Shown piece by piece: positions 44,882 through 55,500 of a DNA stretch of 58,937 bases (positions are counted from its first letter, which is position 1; each line of letters starts with the position of its first letter). Both the position numbers and the translations under genes were made by a program. This stretch comes from Pseudomonadota bacterium (GTDB taxonomy: Bacteria; Pseudomonadota; Alphaproteobacteria; Acetobacterales; Acetobacteraceae): the NCBI GenBank assembly GCA_021818505.1, contig JAKADX010000024.1, positions 1-58,937 on the forward strand, written 5' to 3'. Below the pieces are notes generated by a model. The model made no database searches, was not told the origin of the DNA, and worked only from the letters and a program-made list of their open reading frames with translations.

Positions 44882-45585
44882 GACGCGGCGCGGGCCGCCT
44901 GCCGCGCCGTCACCAGGACCGCGATGCGTTCCAGGGCCGCATCGCGGATGCCCATGCGGTGCAAGCCCTCGCAGGTGCGGAACAGATACTCCGCGCAGGT
45001 GCCGAGTTCGCCCGCGGCGGTGGCCAGCCGCTCCACCACCTCCTCCTCGGCCAGATCCCCGGCATAGGCGTGGCTGGTGTCGTCCATGGTGAAGGCCAGT
45101 GCCATGCCGAGCGGCGCGCCCGCCGCGTCCTCGGCGGACAGCCAGCGCGGGGTGTAGGAGGCAGTGACCATCTCGCGCCGCCACAGCACGTCAAGCTCGT
45201 GCTCCAACTGGTCCTCCGGCACGCGTAGCACCGCGCCGGCGCAATCGCCGCCCGGGCGCAGGCCGAGCAGCAGGCCGGGATTGTCGGGCGTGCCGCGGCC
45301 GGCGCGGGTGGCGAGGCAAAAAGCACGGTGCCAGCCGCGGACCTGCGCGGGGCGCTGCTCGGTGATGCGGATGACCGGGTTCCAGATCAGCGAGCCATAG
45401 GCGAACAGCCAGATGCCCTCGCCATGCTCCGCGCGCGCGGCCAGCGCCGCGTGCAGGGAGGCATGACGCTCGGCATCGGTCAGCACCGGAACGTTCGGTG
45501 AGACCCGCGCCACGATCTCGGCCAGCCCGCCACCGAGCAGCAGTTCGCGGGTCAGGCGGGGGACCTCCTCGGGGCGGTCGGGCAT
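44860..45585 (-). CDS. ChaC-like gamma-glutamylcyclotransferase
   Basis: This 241-residue protein has the ChaC-family phosphate/substrate loop FAYGSLIWNP, then VRGWHRAFCLAT, RAGRGTPDNPGLLLGL and the Glu-containing LWRREMVTASYTPRW. The enzyme family cleaves glutathione to 5-oxoproline and Cys-Gly. It lies just downstream (43 bases) of the sugar ABC permease gene on the same strand and may be transcribed with it, but no functional link is obvious. Confidence 0.93.
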   Translation of the reverse strand: MPDRPEEVPRLTRELLLGGGLAEIVARVSPNVPVLTDAERHASLHAALAARAEHGEGIWLFAYGSLIWNPVIRITEQRPAQVRGWHRAFCLATRAGRGTPDNPGLLLGLRPGGDCAGAVLRVPEDQLEHELDVLWRREMVTASYTPRWLSAEDAAGAPLGMALAFTMDDTSHAYAGDLAEEEVVERLATAAGELGTCAEYLFRTCEGLHRMGIRDAALERIAVLVTARQAARAASQAAPAT

Positions 45586-45628
45586 AGACGGCAGTTTGCC
45601 GCGGCGGCGGCTTCTGTCCAGCCTGGTA

Positions 45629-46579
45629 TTACGCCCGGACCACGCTGCCGCGCCCGTACACCAGCAGCATCACAATGATGACGAGACCATAGATCACCTG
45701 CCGCCCGGCTTCCGGCATCTGTGCGACGCTGAGGACGCTTTGCAGCAGCACGATCAGGATGGTGCCGACGATGGTGCCGCTGTAGCGACCCTGGCCGCCG
45801 AGGATGTTGGTGCCGCCCACGACGACCGCTGCGATCGCCGGCAGCAGGTAGGCATCGCCCATCGCCTGGAACGCCTTGGACGAGTAGCCGGCGATCAGCA
45901 GTCCGGCGAGTGCCGCGCACATCGAGCAGATGACAAAGCTGCCGATCAGGACCAGCCGCGTGTTGATGCCCGAGAGATACGTCGCCGCCTCGCGGTTGCC
46001 GACCGCGTAGATGTATCGGCCAAACGGGGTGCGCGTCAGCATGAACACGAGCGCCGCCGAGATCACCGCCCAGACCAGCACCGAGTTGGCGATGCCGAGC
46101 GGTCGGCCGGTGGCCAGCCAGATCATGAACTTCGTGGCATCCGCCTGCGGCGCGAAGCCGCCGGTCAGCATCACCATCAGCCCGCGCAGCACCGCATTGA
46201 CGCCGAGTGTGAAGATCATCGCCGGCACGCGCAGGAAGGCGACGCCGATGCCGTTGACGAGGCCGACCGCGAGACCGACGCCCAGCCCCACCGGAATCGC
46301 CCACGCCCCGCCGACCGCCGTCGCCAGCATCGCACTCGCAGCGATCGTCCAGGCGACCGAGAGGTCGATATGGCCGAGCAGGATCACCATCATCATCCCC
46401 GCGGCGACAATGCCGAGGAAGGCGGCGATCTTGAGCTGTTGCAGCAGATAGGCCGGCTCGATGAAGGTCGCGTTGCCCTGCGTGATGACCGTATAGACGG
46501 TGCCGGCGAGCAGGATGATGACGATGAAGCTGCTGGCAATCAGCGTCGGCCGGTCGATGGATTTCAGCATCGGGCTCAC
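45629..46579 (-). CDS. Sugar ABC transporter permease (RbsC/XylH type)
   Basis: This 316-residue inner-membrane protein has 8-10 hydrophobic segments and the family's loop (GIVAAGMMMVILLGHIDLSVAWT; PAIAAVVVGGTNILGG). It starts with GTG 46579 overlapping the preceding permease stop (GTGA). An in-frame ATG three codons later is possible. It forms a heterodimeric channel with the other permease, and the substrate is probably a monosaccharide or polyol. Confidence 0.92.
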   Translation of the reverse strand: MSPMLKSIDRPTLIASSFIVIILLAGTVYTVITQGNATFIEPAYLLQQLKIAAFLGIVAAGMMMVILLGHIDLSVAWTIAASAMLATAVGGAWAIPVGLGVGLAVGLVNGIGVAFLRVPAMIFTLGVNAVLRGLMVMLTGGFAPQADATKFMIWLATGRPLGIANSVLVWAVISAALVFMLTRTPFGRYIYAVGNREAATYLSGINTRLVLIGSFVICSMCAALAGLLIAGYSSKAFQAMGDAYLLPAIAAVVVGGTNILGGQGRYSGTIVGTILIVLLQSVLSVAQMPEAGRQVIYGLVIIVMLLVYGRGSVVRA

Positions 46580-47639
46580 GTGAACAAGGAGAGCCGGTTC
46601 TTGACGCGGAATACCCGCGCCGCGCCGAGCGAGACCGCGAGCAGAAGAATCACGCCCTCGAAAATCGGTTGGAGCAGCGGGTTGCCGAGGAAGCCGAATG
46701 GCCCGTTGCTGTCCACGACGCGGAAGCAGAAGGAGATGGCGCGCAGCACCAGCGCGCCGAAGACCGAGCCGACCGCGCCGCCGTTGCCGCCGAACAGAGA
46801 GGTTCCGCCGACCACCACAGCGGCGATCGAATTGAGCGTATAGGCGCCGGCCTGCGGAATGTCGGCGTTGCCGCTGCCGGTCTGCAACGCCAGATAGACG
46901 CCGCCGAACGCCGCGAACAGGCCCCCGATCGTGTACGCCGCGATCTTGCTGCGCCCGATCCGTAAACCGGACATGTACGCGGCGCCCTCCGCCGAGCCGA
47001 CAGCGTAGCAGCCGCGGCCGGTGACGGTGTTGCGGAACGGGATCCAGACCAGCAGCACGATCAGCACGATCAGCACGATCGGCACCGGCAGCCGTCCGGG
47101 GCCATGGCTGAACCAGGTGGGGGCGCCGCCGGCAAACCAGTGAAAAGTGCTGTCCATCTCCGCCAGTGCGTTGGTGGCGACCCAGGAGAGATTGTCGTCA
47201 ATCTTGCCGCCGGGCGAGGGGCGCAGGAACAGTGAAATGCCGATATAGATCGCGCCAGTCGCGAGCGTCACGATGATCGGCTGGATGCGGCCAAACACGA
47301 CAATGCAGCCGTTGACGAAGCCGGCGAGCGCACCAGCGGCCAGACAGGCGAGGATGCCGAGCACGATCGCCAGCGGCGAGCCGGAGACGAGCACTGAGGC
47401 GAGGCAGTTCACCATTGTCATCATTGGCCCGACCGACAGGTCGATGCCGCCGGTGATCACCGGGACGGTCTGCGCCATCGACACCATGATCAGCGCGAAG
47501 GATTCGTTGGAGTTCTGCACGAGCAGATCGACGCTCCAACCCTTCGGATGCAGCGTGCTGTAGAACACGTAGAGCGCGACGAACAGCGCCACGCCGAGCC
47601 ACAGCCCCGTGTTCTGGGAGAAGCGCAAGCGGAGGTTGT

Positions 47640-47643
<4 letters not shown>
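46576..47643 (-). CDS. Sugar ABC transporter permease (RbsC type), second
   Basis: This 355-residue membrane protein has the family signature ITGGIDLSVGPMMTMVNCLA and NSIAAVVVGGTSLFGG. It starts ATG 47643 inside the ATPase stop (ATGA overlap). A triple 9-base tandem repeat (47053-47079) encodes IVLIVLIVL in a membrane segment. Together with the other permease it makes the transmembrane unit of the importer. Confidence 0.92.
47053..47079. repeat. Three perfect tandem copies of a 9-base unit in a permease gene
   Basis: CAGCACGAT occurs three times head to tail in plus-strand coordinates. On the coding strand each copy is ATC-GTG-CTG, giving Ile-Val-Leu three times within a transmembrane helix. 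Slippage would change helix length by three residues without a frameshift. Confidence 0.85.
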
Positions 47644-49181
<1,538 letters not shown>

Positions 49182-49201
49182 GTCGTTATTCGCGCGGCAG
49201 A

Positions 49202-49229
49202 CGGAGGGCGCCGTGGCCGGCGCCCTCCG
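49202..49229 (-). terminator. Intercistronic stem-loop after the sugar-binding-protein gene
   Basis: CGGAGGGCGCC, a 6-base loop and GGCGCCCTCCG make a perfect 11-base-pair stem, about 10 bases beyond the binding-protein stop and before the ATPase gene. It has no T-run. This placement is typical of elements that stabilise the binding-protein message relative to the rest of an ABC operon. Confidence 0.7.
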
Positions 49230-49238
49230 CCGCGGTGC

Positions 49239-50369
49239 CTACTTGTTGGCTTCCGATTGCGCCATGATCTGCGGCGCGGTGAAGTTGATGCCGCAGGGCG
49301 GGAAGGAGTTGGTGGCGAAGAACTGCGCGTTCAGGTCGGGGAAGTAGTCAACGCCAGGCTTCATGTGCTCGAAATCGGCGTACGGGATCGGGATGAAGAC
49401 CTTCTGCGGCATGACGTTGCCGTGCAGCGCCGAGATCGTCGCCTTCATCGCGATCGCGACCAGCGCCGGCGACTGGCCGTAGGACATGCCCTTGAGGCCC
49501 TGCTTCCAGTATTCGGCGATCTGCTTGCGGTAGTTGTTCTCGCCCTCGCCGGACATCGGCACGAACGGATGCTTGGCGTCGATCAGCGCCTGCACCGTGC
49601 CGTCCGAGCCGCCCTGGGTGAAGATGCCGTCGAAGTGGCCGTGCACGGCGATCGCGTCGGCCGTGACTTTCTGGCTGTCGCCGGTCGCCCAGTTGCCGAC
49701 CACCTCGACCACCTCGAACTTGTTCGGTGCCTTGTCCACGATCGAGCGGAAGCCGAGATGGCGGTCACGATCGACGGAGTTGCCCGGCACGCCGCGGACT
49801 TCCAGCAGCTTGCCCTTGTGGCCGACGTATTTCTCGATCCATTCGCCGGACATCGTGCCCATCTTGAACTGGTCCTCGCCGACCTCCATCACCTGGTCGG
49901 TGTCGAGGATGTTATCGAAGGGCGTGAGCACGACGCCCTTGTGGTTGGCCAGCCGAATCACGCGGTCGAACCCGGTCGGGCTGACCGCGATGGTCACGAT
50001 GCCGTCGAAGCCCTGATTGATGAAGTCCTCGATCGCGCCAAGCTGCGCGGCGGCGTCGGTGCCGGTCGAGATGACCTTGAACTCCTTGACCTCCTTCTGC
50101 ACCTCGGGCAGCTCGGCATAGGCCTTGGCGGTCTTGATCATCTGGATGCGCCAGGTGTTGCCGACGAAGCCGTTGACCAGGGCAATCCGGAACGGCCCCT
50201 TCTTCGCGGGCCACTTGAAGAACTTGGTTTCCTTGCTGGCCGGGATGAAGCATTGCGGGTTGACGCCGGGGCCGCTGACGACCTCCGGCCCGGCAGCCCT
50301 GGCGGCACCGGAAACCAGTAGCGCAACGCCGGCGACGGCGGCCAGCAGCGCGGTTGCGAGCTTTGACAT
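49239..50369 (-). CDS. Sugar ABC transporter substrate-binding protein
   Basis: This 376-residue periplasmic protein has a Sec signal (MSKLATALLAAVAGVALLVS, cleavage near ARAAG) and then the type-1 ribose-binding fold: FRIALVNGFVGNTWRIQM, VISTGTDAAAQLGAIEDFINQGFDGIVTIA, SGEWIEKYVGHKGKLLEV and FTQGGSDGTVQAL. I chose ATG 50369, with GGGAGGAAC about 4-10 bases upstream. An open frame further upstream crosses the promoter region. First gene of the importer operon, divergent from the TetR gene. The ligand is probably a sugar or polyol, inferred from the partner ATPase type. Confidence 0.92.
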   Translation of the reverse strand: MSKLATALLAAVAGVALLVSGAARAAGPEVVSGPGVNPQCFIPASKETKFFKWPAKKGPFRIALVNGFVGNTWRIQMIKTAKAYAELPEVQKEVKEFKVISTGTDAAAQLGAIEDFINQGFDGIVTIAVSPTGFDRVIRLANHKGVVLTPFDNILDTDQVMEVGEDQFKMGTMSGEWIEKYVGHKGKLLEVRGVPGNSVDRDRHLGFRSIVDKAPNKFEVVEVVGNWATGDSQKVTADAIAVHGHFDGIFTQGGSDGTVQALIDAKHPFVPMSGEGENNYRKQIAEYWKQGLKGMSYGQSPALVAIAMKATISALHGNVMPQKVFIPIPYADFEHMKPGVDYFPDLNAQFFATNSFPPCGINFTAPQIMAQSEANK

Positions 50370-50383
50370 CGTTCCTCCCCTCA

Positions 50384-50400
50384 CGCCGGCGGAACCGGCG
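50384..50400 (-). promoter_or_regulatory. Leader hairpin before the binding-protein gene
   Basis: CGCCGG-CGGAA-CCGGCG is a 6-base-pair inverted repeat 15 bases upstream of the binding-protein start, close to the GGGAGGAAC ribosome binding site. It could stabilise the 5' end of the message or be a protein-binding site. Confidence 0.35.
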
Positions 50401-50418
50401 CAGCTTGGTTGCAGATTT

Positions 50419-50447
50419 ATCATGCAATTTACGACGCAGCCCGGCAA
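50419..50447 (-). promoter_or_regulatory. Candidate promoter of the sugar ABC operon
   Basis: On the minus strand TTGCCG (50442-50447) is separated by 17 bases from CATGAT (50419-50424), ending about 50 bases before the ATG at 50369. Each box matches its consensus in 4 of 6 positions, so the assignment is tentative. Confidence 0.35.
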
Positions 50448-50475
50448 GTGGCGATGCGGCACGGATCCGATATCG

Positions 50476-50487
50476 GTCACTCGTGAC
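50476..50487. promoter_or_regulatory. Inverted repeat, candidate TetR autoregulatory operator
   Basis: GTCAC-TC-GTGAC is a perfect inverted repeat 32 bases before the TetR-gene start. It overlaps a possible -35 (GTGACA, 50483-50488) that has TATCTA (50506-50511) 17 bases downstream. If used, transcription would start within a few bases of the ATG, so the message could be leaderless. Confidence 0.35.
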
Positions 50488-50518
50488 AATTGACGAGATT
50501 CGTTATATCTATAGCCGC

Positions 50519-51172
50519 ATGTCAGCCAGCGCCACCTCCCTCCCGCCATCGACGCCCGCCGCCGCCCGCACGCACGCCGCCATCGTCGATACCGCCGAGC
50601 GGCTGTTCCGCACCCTCGGCTACCAGAAGACCACGGTGGCCGACATCGCGCGGGAACTGCGCATGTCGCCGGCCAATGTCTATCGCTTCTTCGCGAGCAA
50701 GGCCGCGATCAACGAAGCGATCTGCGCGCGCATCCTGGCCGGGCTGGACGAGGCCGCCTGGGCGGTCGCGCGCGGGCCGGGCACGCCGGAGGCGCGCGTG
50801 CGCGCCCTGTTCGCGCTGCTGCAGCAGCAGACGCAGGCGCTGTTTTTCCAGGAGCGGCGGATGCACGACATGGTCGCCGCGGCGCTGGAGGAGAACTGGC
50901 CGATCGTGCGCGCCCATATCGACGTGATCGACGCCGCGTTCCGCCACATCGTCGAGGATGGGCAGGCGCAGGGCGTCTTTGCCGCCCTCGACCCGCAGGC
51001 GACCGCGGCGTTCCTGCACGGGTCGTGTGTGATGTTCACACATCCGATCCTGGTCGAGAAATGCTGCCGGGAGGGTGAGGACATGCCCGCGCTCGCGGCG
51101 CGGACGGCGGAATTCTGTCTGCGTGCGCTGCGACCGGACCCGGCGCCGAGTAAGGCGATACCTGCGGCCTGA
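50519..51172 (+). CDS. TetR/AcrR-family transcriptional regulator
   Basis: This 217-residue repressor has an N-terminal TetR helix-turn-helix (IVDTAERLFRTLGYQKTTVA then LRMSPANVYRFFASKAAIN, about 22-70) and an all-helical ligand-binding domain. It is followed on the same strand by an RND efflux operon after 62 bases, so it probably represses that pump, as in AcrR-type systems. The start is ATG 50519. No Shine-Dalgarno is seen upstream, which fits a leaderless message. Confidence 0.93.
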   Translation: MSASATSLPPSTPAAARTHAAIVDTAERLFRTLGYQKTTVADIARELRMSPANVYRFFASKAAINEAICARILAGLDEAAWAVARGPGTPEARVRALFALLQQQTQALFFQERRMHDMVAAALEENWPIVRAHIDVIDAAFRHIVEDGQAQGVFAALDPQATAAFLHGSCVMFTHPILVEKCCREGEDMPALAARTAEFCLRALRPDPAPSKAIPAA

Positions 51173-51234
51173 CGACTATTGACATTCATCAGTTCATCAT
51201 GCAGGGTCTGGCTCCCGATCGCCGGAGAGCCGCC

Positions 51235-52326
51235 ATGCCGCGCCCCTTCCGCACCGCCGCGCCCCTGACCCTGGCGCTGCCGCTGCTGCTCGGCGGCTGC
51301 TTCGAGCGCACGCAGGCCAGCGTTGATCCGACGGTTCTGCCGGTGCAGGTGGTCGTCGTCGCGCTCGCCGACGACACCGCGACGCGTGCCTACAGTGGCG
51401 TCATCCGCCCGCGGCGCGAGGCCGATGTCGGCTTCCGCGCCGCCGGGCGCATTCTCGCGCGCGAGGTCGATGTGGGCGCGCATGTCGCCGCGGGACAGGT
51501 GCTGGCGCGGCTCGATCCCACCGATCTGGCGCTCGCCGTGCGCAGCGCGCAGGCGGACCTGTCCGCGGCCCAGGCGCAGGCGACGCAGGCCGTCGCCGAT
51601 GCCGCCCGCAGCCGCCGGCTGCGCGCCGACGGCTGGGTATCCGCCGCCGCCGACGAAGCCAAGCAGGCGGCGGCCCAGGCGGCCACGGAGCACGTCGCCG
51701 CCGCCCGCGCCGCGCTTGACCTCGCGCGCAACCGGCTCGGCTACGGCGAATTGCGAGCGCCCACCGATGGCGTGGTGACGGCCGTGCTGCGCGATCGCGG
51801 CACCGTGGTGGGCGAGGGCGATCCGGTGCTGCGCATCGCCGAGGCCGGATCGCCCGAGGTCGTCGTGCAACTGCCCGAGCAGGCGTTGCCGGAGGCTGCG
51901 CGAACCGGTGCGGCGGTTACCTTGTGGGCACGGCCGCAGCAGCGCATCGCCGCACATCTGCGCGAACTCTCCCCCACGGCGGAGGGCAGGCTGCGCACAT
52001 ACGAGGCGCGCTACGTGCTGGATGATGCGCCGGCCTGGGTAGCGCTGGGAATGACCGCGACGCTGCACCTGCCAGACGCGGGCGGGGAGAAAGTCGCGAC
52101 GCTGCCGGCCTCCGCGCTGCTCGATCGGGGGGAGGGGCCGATCGTATGGCAGGTGACGAAGGATGGCGCCCTGCGCGCCCAAAAGGTCGTGGTGCGGCGG
52201 CTGGAACAGGACCGGGCCGTGATCACCGGGCTCGCCGACGGCGCGCGCGTGGTCGCCCTCGGCGCGCAGAAACTCGACCCGGCGGCGCGGGTGCGCGTCG
52301 CCGATACCCGCCCGATTACGGAGTGA
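51235..52326 (+). CDS. RND efflux periplasmic adaptor (MFP) lipoprotein
   Basis: This 363-residue adaptor has a signal peptide with lipobox LLGGC (residue about 21). The membrane-fusion domain begins AYSGVIRPRREADVGF, the biotinyl-lipoyl segment is GRILAREVDVGAHVAAGQVLARLDP, a helical hairpin is about 85-145, and the beta-barrel end is APTDGVVTAVLRDRGTVVGEGD. I chose ATG 51235, with GGAGAG upstream and the signal placed correctly. ATG 51199 would add 12 residues. It links the RND pump at 52535 to an outer-membrane channel not found in the window. Confidence 0.91.
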   Translation: MPRPFRTAAPLTLALPLLLGGCFERTQASVDPTVLPVQVVVVALADDTATRAYSGVIRPRREADVGFRAAGRILAREVDVGAHVAAGQVLARLDPTDLALAVRSAQADLSAAQAQATQAVADAARSRRLRADGWVSAAADEAKQAAAQAATEHVAAARAALDLARNRLGYGELRAPTDGVVTAVLRDRGTVVGEGDPVLRIAEAGSPEVVVQLPEQALPEAARTGAAVTLWARPQQRIAAHLRELSPTAEGRLRTYEARYVLDDAPAWVALGMTATLHLPDAGGEKVATLPASALLDRGEGPIVWQVTKDGALRAQKVVVRRLEQDRAVITGLADGARVVALGAQKLDPAARVRVADTRPITE

Positions 52327-52331
52327 GCGCC

Positions 52332-52538
52332 ATGTTCGGCCACCTGCCCTGCGACCCGCCGCGTCCCTCGCACGGATTCTGGATCAGCGAGGGCTTCGCT
52401 CCCGGTCTGTCGCTCATCGGCGTCACGCCCTGCGAGCACGGACACGGCGAGCCGGAGGAGGTGCATGTCGAGCAGGGCGGGCGGCTCGGCCGGTTGCTGC
52501 GCTGGGTGTTCCCCTCCGACATCGCGGATGCGCCGTGA
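52332..52538 (+). CDS. Small hypothetical protein inside the RND operon
   Basis: A 68-residue ORF starts at ATG 52332, 5 bases after the adaptor stop, and ends with a TGA that overlaps the pump's GTG start (GTGA). It begins MFGHLPCDPPRPSHGF and contains CEHGHGEPEEVHVEQ, a His/Glu/Cys-rich patch that could bind metal, and a C-terminal amphipathic stretch (RLGRLLRWVFPSDI). It has no signal peptide or membrane segment. The tight spacing on both sides argues for genuine translation. Not recognised. Possibly a pump accessory or a metal sensor. Confidence 0.6.
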   Translation: MFGHLPCDPPRPSHGFWISEGFAPGLSLIGVTPCEHGHGEPEEVHVEQGGRLGRLLRWVFPSDIADAP

Positions 52539-55500
52539 GGGGCCTTAACCTCTCCGCCTGGGCGGTCGCGCACCGCGCGCTGGTCGGTTTCCTGATCGCG
52601 CTCATCTTCGCCGCAGGCGGCCTGTCCTACAGCCGGCTCGGCCGCAACGAGGACCCGAACTTCACCGTCAAGCTGCTGGTGGTGACGGCGATCTGGCCGG
52701 GGGCGACGGCACAGGAGACGCAGGATCTGCTGGCCGAGCCGATCGAGCGCAAGCTGCAGGACCTCGCGCATCTCGACAACATCAACACCTTCGCGCGTCC
52801 CGGCTTCGTCGCAGCCCTCGTCACCTTCCGCGACGACACCGCGCCGGCCGAGGTGCCGGAACTGTTCTACCAGACGCGCAAGAAGCTCGACGATCTGCGC
52901 CCGAACCTGCCCGTGGGCGTGATCGGTCCCGCAGTGAACGACGAATACACCGACGTCTATGGGGCGGTGTTCGCGCTGACCGGCGCCGACAACGCCGAAC
53001 TCACGCGCCAGGCCGAGCATGTGCGCGATCGGCTGTTGCGCGTGCCGGGGACGGAAAAAGTCACGATCCTGGGTGAGATTCCGCGCAGCATCGATGTCGA
53101 GTTCAGTCACGCGCGGCTGGCCGCCCTCGGCGTCACGGTGCCGGAGATCGCGCGTGCCATCGCCACACAGAATGCCGTCACCGATGCCGGCATCGTCGAG
53201 ACCGGCGTGACGCGTGTGCCGCTGCGCGTCGATGGTGCGGTGCACGGCGTGGCGAGCCTCGCCAACGTGCCGATCCCGGCTGGCGGAACGACATTGCGGC
53301 TCGGCGATATCGCGGCGCTTCATCGCGGCTATCAGGACCCGCCGCAATTCTCGGTGCGTCACGACGGTCAGCCCGCGGTCGTGGTCGCGGTCTCGACGCA
53401 GGCGGGCGTCAACCGGCTCGCCTTTGGCGACGCGCTGCGGGCCGAGGCTCAGCGGCTGCGCGCCGAGTTGCCGGCCGGCATCACCTTGCAGCAGATCGCC
53501 GACCAACCGGCGGTGATTGACGAGGCGGTGGGCGAGTTCCTGCTGAAATTCTGCGTCGCCCTCGGCGTCGTGCTGGTGGTGTCGTTCCTTTCGCTCGGCT
53601 GGCGCACCGGCATCGTGGTGGCGCTGGCGGTGCCGCTGACGCTGGCGCTGGTGTTCGTGGTGATGGACCTGCTGGGCATCGAGTTGCAGCGTGTCTCGCT
53701 CGGCGCGCTCATCATCTCGCTCGGCCTGCTGGTCGATGACGCGATCATCGCCGTCGAGACGATGGTGGTGAAGCTGGAGGAAGGCTGGGACCGGGTAAAG
53801 GCAGCGACGTTCGCGTGGCAATCGACGGCGTTCCCGATGCTGACCGGCACGCTCGTGACCGCCGCGGGTTTCCTGCCGGTCGGACTGGCGCGCTCCACGA
53901 CGGGCGAATATGCCGGCGGCATCTTCTGGGTCGTCACCGTGGCACTGCTGGCAAGCTGGGTGGTGGCGGTGATCTTCACGCCCTATCTCGGCGTGCTGCT
54001 GCTGCCAACGCCGAAGCGGCGGGTGTCGCACGATGCGATCTACGCCACCCGGCCGTATCGCGCGCTGCGCGGCATGGTGGCGTTCGCGGTACGCTGGCGG
54101 CGCAGCGTGGTGCTCGCGACGGTGGTGCTGTTCGCGCTGTCGCTCGCCGGCATGGGACTCGTGCGCCAGCAGTTCTTCCCGTCCTCGGCGCGGCCCGAAC
54201 TGATCGCGGACGTGACGCTGCGTCAGGGCGCCAGTCACGCGGCGACCGAGGCGGCGGTGCGGCAGCTCGAATCGGCGATCGCGAAGGATGCCGACGTGCG
54301 CTGGTACACCAGCTATATCGGCGGCGGCCCGCCGCGATTCTTCCTGGCGTTCAACCCGGCGCTGCCGAACGATGCGGTGGCGACCATCGTGCTGACCACG
54401 CGCGATGCCGAGGCGCGCGAGCGTGTGCGGGCGCGGCTGATGGAATTCGTCGCGGCGGGCGGCGTGCCGTCCGCACGGGTACGCGTGTCGCGGCTGGAAC
54501 TCGGCCCGCCGGTTGGCTTCCCGGTGCAGTTCCGCGTCGTCGGCACCGACCTTCACTCGGTGCGCCGCGCCGCCGACATGGTGCTGGGCGCGGTGCGGGC
54601 GACCCCCGGTACCCGCGACGCGCAGCTTGCATCCGGCGAGCGCGCGCCCTCCGTGCGGCTGGAACTCGATCAGGCGCGTGTGCGTCAGCTTGGGCTGGCA
54701 CCGCAGGACATCGCGCAGACGCTGGCGACACTGGTTTCCGGCACGACGGCAACGCAGATCCGTGATCGGACCAAGCTGATCGACGTGGTGCTGCGCGCTG
54801 TACCGGCCGAGCGGCTCGATCTCGACCGGCTGCCCGATCTCGTGGTGCCGACCGCGTCCGGGCCGCTGGCGCTTGCCCAAGTGGCGCGGCTCACGCCGCA
54901 GAGCGAAGAGCCGATCCTGTGGCGTCGGGACCGCGAACCGTACATCACCGTGCAGGCTGATATCCAGGACGGGTTGCAGGCGCCTGACGTGACGGCGGCG
55001 GCGCTGCCACGCATCCGTGCCCTCGATCTGCCGGCCGGCGTGCGCGTCGATGTCGGTGGCGCGGCGGAGGAATCGGCGAAGGCGAACGCAGCACTGGTCG
55101 CCGTGTTCCCGGTGATGGTCGGTGCGATGCTGCTGCTGCTGATGGTGCAGTTGCAGAACCTGCCGCGCGTGCTGCTCGTGCTGGCGACGATGCCGCTCGG
55201 CGTCATCGGCGCGGTCGCCGCGTTATTGGCGGCGGATGCGCCGTTCGGGTTCGTGGCCTTGCTCGGGGTGATCGCACTCGGCGGCATGATCATGCGCAAC
55301 ACCATCATCCTCGTCGATCAGGTACGCCAGGACCAGGAAGCCGGACTGGCGCTGCGCGAGGCGATCATCGAGAGCACGGTGCGCCGGAGCCGTCCCGTGG
55401 TGCTGACGGCGCTCGCCGCCGCGCTGGCCTTCGTGCCGCTCAGCTTCAACGTGTTCTGGGGGCCGATGGCGCTGGCGATGATCGGCGGTCTGGTGGTGGC

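Noticed and set aside
52316-54880. An 854-codon minus-strand open frame opposite the RND pump
   Set aside because: Antisense shadow of a clear RND transporter. Its His/Arg/Gln-rich composition is typical of reversed high-GC coding DNA.
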